30,264 nt of DNA from Myxococcota bacterium (GTDB taxonomy: Bacteria > Myxococcota_C > UBA6777). This document shows, piece by piece, positions 27,701 through 30,264 of this stretch; positions within the stretch are counted from its first letter, which is position 1; every line of letters starts with the position of its first letter. Location: positions 1 to 30,264 of the forward strand of contig CAUJFU010000445.1 of the NCBI GenBank assembly GCA_963169055.1. The letters are read 5' to 3'. The notes under the pieces are model-generated. The model saw only the letters and a program-made list of their open reading frames with translations. It ran no database searches and was not told the origin of the DNA. A program made the position numbers and the translations under genes.

Positions 27701-28350
27701 TGATCGCGGTGTACATCGTCAAAGTCCAAAGCGGTACAAGCCTCGCAAAGCAAGGCTACAAGCGCGTCAAAGTCTTGCTCAAAGCCCTCGGCTCGGCCCA
27801 AAACCCGATCATCGAATTTGAAGTCATCGACGCCGACACCGAAACCAAGATCTCGATGGATCGCATCAACGTCCTTTCTCTCATCCTCACAGGCACCACC
27901 ACCGAAGATCTCAGCCGAGGCCAACAAGACAACATCACCAAGCAAGCCGTCGGAATGGTCGGAAGTGCCGTCGCTTCCGAACTCAAAAACGCGCTTTCTG
28001 GCGTCGTCAAGATGGACGTCCTCAACATCGAAACAGGCGCAAATGTCAGCGATCTCAAAGTCGAAGCGGGTTGGTACTTGACGCCTGACCTCTATCTCGA
28101 AGTCGCCGTCAAGCCCGCCCCCCTCGAAGAAGAAAGCTATCTCGATATGCGCCTCGATTACGCCATCAACCGCAACCTCTCGCTTGAACTGCGATCCGGC
28201 CTTGTCAAGCGCAACGATGCTCTGTGGTTCCGTGGTTCGGGCCACTTCTTCGTCAAAGGCAAATTCTTGTGCCTTTGGCCCTTCTGCCCAGAAGAAAAAA
28301 AGCGCCCCACGCCCCCACTCAAACGAAAAACTCCTCCCCCAAAACGATAA
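21784..28350 (+). CDS. tamB: Giant TamB / AsmA-like translocation and assembly module protein
   Basis: This 2188-residue protein is far longer than E. coli TamB (about 1250). An N-terminal membrane anchor (about 20-47, after a basic KKRRWLRR) holds it in the inner membrane. The body is repetitive beta-strand sequence expected to form a periplasm-spanning groove for lipid or outer-membrane protein transfer. The C-terminal roughly 320 residues carry the TamB (DUF490) domain: LRLTGGLQIQRGELAFYGKKFLVESGSAVAFTG, then SLILTGTTTEDLSRG, and the final beta-rich DLYLEVAVKP..LRLDYAINRNLSLELRSG. Two unusual insertions stand out: a Lys/Arg-rich one at about 610-742 with 21-bp DNA repeats, and a helical one at about 1490-1590. 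The start at 21784 opens directly into the anchor; the ribosome site (GCAGGC) is weak, and the frame is open to 21427. No TamA is in the window. Confidence 0.9.
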   Translation: MATQEAQTLTASPPPKKRRWLRRILWLLGSLLMLPVVILLLFLVLWQIGPSRALVRSVGLSVASGFLHGKLELDSLGGTLLTGLEVNGVRWYSRQGKLIAGLKRLDVRYDLMKFVTQGELVVTSLTLEKPEGYLFVQKDGQINLLAHLNLGPPSQTPPPKVDLSCHPQTFGKSAGFRLSVQKIAIRDVRFSWGEGEKALRVEGLNLSTDFKMIGSTLLAHLSDLHLDLFNPDVKVRKISLRFKMETICDPRTKTQITQLHAKQLDLDFGQRSALHLDATIKDLSTLDMEVKSRKFFVATDDIKRVVPVYPVKPDIRADLFTAHGPLSDLKANLKLRLGQTSLGLDARAGILNQSYDVKLQLSKANLAEILGNSGLESLLFLELTAKGKGFSDKTKGKVHLKVQPSSFQQFKIEEVSVLVDAADGAFTIPALRVRTPYLNIPKGEAYVKLDGGIVRADIDGRIANLSALGKVVKQKLAGSVSFNLKAKGNKFLPQATITLNGRSIRHPAASVETIRLRAALLDLQPITAEIKELSVQGVQAGGQTVYRADIGLQYKMGQGKQGPAHLVRLDKLQFDIGTGLFRLQPKNKKTRTQISFQDDLATLKNFRLQNDRSSARQRLRRQLAILRRHLLRAPKKAVTTRSFATYQSELKRRAEQSDLPRPCRALYKQQYLASRAPTHPTRRSASPSKQRSSRSKQRSSRSKQRSARSKQRSAKTTAAAKVYTIASCHSILERAEQRVEHATQACTTQNPESIAIQDARFHIKGAGQTLGLAIRDLAVGCVTGVLGIMPDTPLRGYLDVALDVAGDFRKPRLENLSVRLKDGRFDKFRDLTLALNAYYNPKRSPKNLRIPRDVFHLDLNAGYKELNLLRRTDANTPQKTERKLIALRAHLPIRAALQGMPRQPIQFERKLREPILFLSIPNISLGWLARVLNQGDFARGQQPGTLQIGGTVDAEIKLLGPLSVPTLDLRFALEKGRYEQLNDIDLKLNVHFHDGELRLPKGENRLYIQKKPIFALGGMLPLHLRLSPSTRPQKRKAAAPSLYWLDDTPLDFFFKIYGQQVQTWRDFLPADLRDAISGLLHADILLAGKPTAPSFRFDVRFEEGSFCPLVSQNVQLSAKERRALLKNAQAEETKRIAALRKKGKSEAPQTITLDEMPFTRSVSAFRCSQKVRSLVSKQPKSTSLRVKGIHYHLGLRYLPPGQSHEISPLCPKESGCFSFFSKLHLAQHKAAKATTYFELPEKTNWLAMTLRVDPKTLQPSVRIFDHVSLDLQMPGLPLRDLYRFVRIPALLQLKPGSRFVFSFREQGKLSQPRLALSARLQDVGYEMGRDVDDKPLYLDGVQAHVDLSLQPGQTKALVKTHVFNKPLLTNATRYDLDVAIDLDQLNQMLPGNPPPKSPAKQSMVRVEAGRFFSNRLTFHNFRLENFAQLGGIYTKLAGMLTGAVLLEGDPACPEWKTIEQAQGSVPPKESHIELRNGIIGDRGSPKAQSKEFVAALKAREAFEAIARRWRVATSQENELSSKISQIQKKPNLTDEDKAKLRSLLAQRQDFRRRTFYPITGRYNRARQALLAFSRNSKKALRFSHFYIGFFSTTNDEQTQKDGRTRILLKMVQDGSWKIEGKKRIMRGFDILDGEILAALPLALAAISNPQERQRRCPAFKQGKADERLYVKLGVIGERMKLDFIEAFAPGIELQGEPKLVINLSGTLQSPEIKSGQVGVEISKLTYPAFGVEIGEQKNPQNRFAKPMRSQFVIQLKPKQYQVLCRLYGKTGTPFQIDGWIAHKNFVPTDMSLKIFSKEFKPMDTLRYRTTLQTNISIQEALNAPKIRGSITIPEFLFTLPESSRSPQTYIEDEDIYVLGEPRKKRRSRDPFEEKPPASGITQKMLLDLRIIIPRNFFVRNRDLSIEAKTEDFRPLGVNLQRGRLRLTGGLQIQRGELAFYGKKFLVESGSAVAFTGQSFGMDELGYIDPKLNVIAVYIVKVQSGTSLAKQGYKRVKVLLKALGSAQNPIIEFEVIDADTETKISMDRINVLSLILTGTTTEDLSRGQQDNITKQAVGMVGSAVASELKNALSGVVKMDVLNIETGANVSDLKVEAGWYLTPDLYLEVAVKPAPLEEESYLDMRLDYAINRNLSLELRSGLVKRNDALWFRGSGHFFVKGKFLCLWPFCPEEKKRPTPPLKRKTPPPKR
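23845..23928 (+). repeat. 21-bp tandem repeat (4 units) inside the TamB gene
   Basis: Units start at 23845, 23866, 23887 and 23908. Units 1 and 2 are identical, unit 3 has two changes, and unit 4 is more diverged. Each encodes SKQRSSR or a close variant, giving a run of cationic residues. The period of 7 codons keeps the frame. Confidence 0.9.
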
Positions 28351-28375
28351 CGACACCCTCACTTTTCAAAACACC

Positions 28376-28403
28376 TTGCATAAAACAAACAAGTCCCTAA
28401 GAT
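28376..28403 (+). promoter_or_regulatory. Weak sigma70-like promoter candidate for the stator genes
   Basis: TTGCAT (28376-28381), a 16-bp spacer and TAAGAT (28398-28403) lie about 115 bp upstream of the stator gene start, in the 167-bp gap after the TamB stop. Agreement with consensus is partial (3 and 4 of 6). Readthrough from TamB is equally possible. Confidence 0.25.
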
Positions 28404-28517
28404 ATGGTCTGTTTCACCGAGCATTGCACAAAGCGCCCGTCTGTACGGGATGCTCCCACTTCACCGTGACGCGCAATTCAAACGCGCCTTCTTCTCAAAC
28501 CCGCAAAGGAAACGCTG

Positions 28518-29456
28518 ATGTTTCAGACGATGTATGACATCTCCATGGGCGGACGCGCTGGCATCCTCAACCGCATCTTTACCGTTGCGATGTTGCTGGT
28601 GGTCGCGGTCCAACTTTGGCGCTTGCTCCACTTTCATGTACGCCTCTCGCGTTGGCGTGATCGGCTTCGCCTTCTTGAACAAGAAGCGCGCGAAGAAGGC
28701 GTTGTCACCGCCACCGACGAAGACGTCCTCCCTCCCACCAACCCCTATGCCCGCTTTTGGGATATGGTTCCTTCGATGGCCATTATGTTCGGACTTCTCG
28801 GAACCTTCGTCGGCCTCACCCTCTCTCTGAGCGAACTCCCCGTCACAGGCGAAGTCGATCAAATTCAAAAAGGTCTATCTCGATCGATTCCTTCGATGGG
28901 TACGGCCTTTTGGACCAGCCTCGCAGGTCTGATCGTCGCGCTAGCTGTTCGGATCTCGAACGCCTTTATGGCTTCGAGTTTCCGCAAGCGCGTCATCCAA
29001 ACCCTTATGCAAAGCGAACCCGCTGTGATCGAAGCCCTCGAAAGCAAAGCCTTCCAACTTGGCCGAGATGGCGCACTTTTGCGCACACACAGCATCCGCG
29101 AATTGCTCTGGCACCAAAATCGACTGCTCAACCAAACCGTCGCCCGCGTCGCCCCCCAAGTCTCCGAAGGCATCGCACGCGGTCTCGGCCAGCTCAACGG
29201 GCAAACCCCTTCCTCCGCTGCACCCGCCACAAGCCATCCCTCCCTTGAGCGCCTTGTCCGACAGCTTGAGGCCCAACAACAAGATCAACAACGTAGCCTC
29301 CAAGCCATGATCGAACAACAACAAGCCATCCTTCAGCAGCTTCAGCAGCTAACCTCTCTCTGGAGCCAAGCCCCCACCGCCGACTCGACCGCTGACTATT
29401 CCCTTGATCGTACCAACGTCGGCACGCCCACGCCTTTCCCTCACAAAGGCCGATAA
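28518..29456 (+). CDS. MotA/TolQ/ExbB-type proton channel protein
   Basis: This 312-residue inner-membrane protein has three predicted helices: about 19-38 (IFTVAMLLVVAVQLWRLL), 83-104 (MVPSMAIMFGLLGTFVGLTLSL) and 124-147 (IPSMGTAFWTSLAGLIVALAV). The last two carry the family core GLLGTFVGLT and TAFWTSLAGL, which line the ion path in MotA/TolQ/ExbB channels. The cytoplasmic tail is helical, with a Gln-rich coiled coil at about 240-290 (LERLVRQLEAQQQDQQRSLQAMIEQQQAILQQLQQL). The ATG at 28518 follows AAAGGA. The MotB-type partner starts 58 bp downstream, after a hairpin. Three helices and a coiled tail recall Zorya ZorA, but the tail is much shorter than in ZorA. The motor it powers is unknown. 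Confidence 0.88.
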   Translation: MFQTMYDISMGGRAGILNRIFTVAMLLVVAVQLWRLLHFHVRLSRWRDRLRLLEQEAREEGVVTATDEDVLPPTNPYARFWDMVPSMAIMFGLLGTFVGLTLSLSELPVTGEVDQIQKGLSRSIPSMGTAFWTSLAGLIVALAVRISNAFMASSFRKRVIQTLMQSEPAVIEALESKAFQLGRDGALLRTHSIRELLWHQNRLLNQTVARVAPQVSEGIARGLGQLNGQTPSSAAPATSHPSLERLVRQLEAQQQDQQRSLQAMIEQQQAILQQLQQLTSLWSQAPTADSTADYSLDRTNVGTPTPFPHKGR

Positions 29457-29463
29457 CTCTAGC

Positions 29464-29483
29464 GGATCGGCATGAGCCGATCC
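29464..29483 (+). promoter_or_regulatory. Perfect 8-bp hairpin between the two stator genes
   Basis: GGATCGGC (29464-29471) and GCCGATCC (29476-29483) pair perfectly around a 4-nt ATGA loop, 8 bp after the first stator gene stop. There is no T-run, so it is not a standard terminator. It is suited to protect the upstream message or reduce downstream expression. Confidence 0.6.
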
Positions 29484-29514
29484 ACAACCCTTTGTCGTAT
29501 CTGGAGGTGGTTTC

Positions 29515-30264
29515 GTGAATCCACAAAACGATTGGGATGAAGGCGGCGAAGAAGAACTCGATCCTTGGGCGAGCGTCGTGGATCTGATGAGCGCTTTTGC
29601 ACTCGTGCTTTTTCTTGCCGTCACCTTTTTTGTCATCAATTACAACAGCGCAAGCACCAAACTCAAAGAACGACAATCTCAACTTGTCGTCAAAGAAAAA
29701 CTCCTGCAAAGCTCGATCTTGAGCTTGCGGCAACGCACCGAAAGCCTCGAAAAGTCCCGAGCATCCGAAGCCAGCTTGACCAAGAAAAACGATGAGATTC
29801 AACGTCAACTGATCCTGCTCGCCGAACAAGAGAAAAAGCTGCGCACCGAGCGCGAGAAACTACTTGGCGATCGACAAGCCCTCCTTGCAGACAAGGAAAA
29901 GCTGATCGCCGATCAAGAAAAACTCAAAAAAGAAACACAAGAACTCACCCTGATGCTTGGGCGTCAAGAAGCCCTTGTCGGCGAGCAAAAACAACTTGCG
30001 GAACGCCAGAAACAGGCCACCGAAGAACAAAAACAAGAAACACTTCGCCAACAAAACCTCGCGACACAGGCCCAAACCAGCCGTCAACGTTGCCAAGAAC
30101 GCCTTGAAAGCTTGCTCAAACACCGCCGCGAAGTCCTCAGCGCCGTCTACAAATCCTTTGTGATCGCCCAACAAAACAACCAAACCCGCTCAGCCGTCGG
30201 ATTTGACCCCAAAACAGGCCGATTCCGCCTCGGTGGCGAAGTGTTGTTTGCCGAAGGCAAAGAT
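29515..30264 (+). CDS. MotB/OmpA-type stator partner with long periplasmic coiled coil (partial, cut by window end)
   Basis: At least 250 residues are visible; the 3' end is outside the window. One membrane helix at about 20-43 starts with WASVVDLMSAFALVLF. This matches the MotB/ZorB pattern W-x4-D-[LM]-M-[ST]-A, with Asp23 as the likely proton-carrying residue. About 165 residues of charged Lys/Glu/Gln heptad sequence follow, a long coiled coil in the periplasm (for example LLADKEKLIADQEKLKKETQ). The last visible residues, VGFDPKTGRFRLGGEVLFAEGKD, match the opening of an OmpA-like peptidoglycan-binding domain. The start is GTG at 29515 with GGAGG upstream. With the preceding gene it forms a stator-type ion-driven motor unit. 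The long spacer would place the wall-binding domain unusually far from the membrane. Confidence 0.88.
   Translation, partial: MNPQNDWDEGGEEELDPWASVVDLMSAFALVLFLAVTFFVINYNSASTKLKERQSQLVVKEKLLQSSILSLRQRTESLEKSRASEASLTKKNDEIQRQLILLAEQEKKLRTEREKLLGDRQALLADKEKLIADQEKLKKETQELTLMLGRQEALVGEQKQLAERQKQATEEQKQETLRQQNLATQAQTSRQRCQERLESLLKHRREVLSAVYKSFVIAQQNNQTRSAVGFDPKTGRFRLGGEVLFAEGKD

Noticed and set aside
28518-30264. Calling the stator genes a Zorya system (zorA/zorB)
   Set aside because: The channel protein is about 312 residues with a short tail, the partner has a long coiled coil not typical of ZorB, and no ZorC, ZorD or ZorE gene is visible before the window ends.

Overview
The window looks like chromosomal DNA from a Gram-negative, moderately GC-rich bacterium, most likely of the Myxococcota / former Deltaproteobacteria. 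This is inferred from the gene mix: a Ser/Thr kinase with a DWG motif and a C-terminal membrane anchor, PEGA-domain and HEAT-repeat proteins, a bacterial ACE-like M2 peptidase, a very long repeat-rich protein with a GAF-like C-terminus, a dynamin-like GTPase, a giant TamB, and a MotA/MotB-type stator pair. I see no rRNA, tRNA, CRISPR array, transposase, integrase or phage gene.

Layout. 149-2031 (minus): LysR-type regulator followed by a PlsC-like acyltransferase. 2268-3932 (plus): Ser/Thr kinase, divergent from the LysR gene across a region with two strong inverted repeats. 3929-12789 (minus): M2 peptidase, then DUF255 thioredoxin-domain protein (29-bp gap), then, after a spacer with a palindromic repeat, the repeat-rich GAF-like protein and an M20 amidohydrolase (30-bp gap). 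13065-14605 (plus): HEAT-repeat protein overlapping a TetR regulator by ATGA. 14716-15222 (minus): HNH endonuclease whose 3' end lies in a 41-bp tandem repeat. 15704-16615 (minus): exported PEGA protein. 16935-17768 (plus): thiD. 17708-21480 (minus): dynamin-like GTPase, then a membrane protein with TPR-like segments whose 3' end overlaps thiD antisense. 21784-28350 (plus): a 2188-residue TamB/AsmA-like protein behind a leader full of hairpins. 28518 to the window end (plus): a MotA/TolQ/ExbB-type channel and a MotB/OmpA-type partner cut by the edge.

How the genes fit together. Much of the window concerns the cell envelope: acyltransferase (phospholipid), TamB (lipid or outer-membrane protein transfer), dynamin-like GTPase plus membrane protein (membrane remodelling), PEGA protein, membrane peptidase, and an ion-driven stator pair with a long periplasmic coiled coil. 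The best candidate for an undescribed system is the stator pair at the right edge, whose remaining genes lie outside the window. Next come the GTPase/membrane-protein pair and the unusual TamB with a basic insertion. Several genes have minisatellite-type repeats, in coding sequence (48, 39, 39 and 21 bp, all multiples of 3) or at a gene end (41 bp). Recent repeat expansion is therefore a recurring theme of this locus.

Start codons were re-chosen from Shine-Dalgarno position for the LysR, kinase, M2 peptidase, HEAT, HNH, PEGA, ThiD, membrane-protein, GTPase and TamB genes. These differ from the longest open frames.
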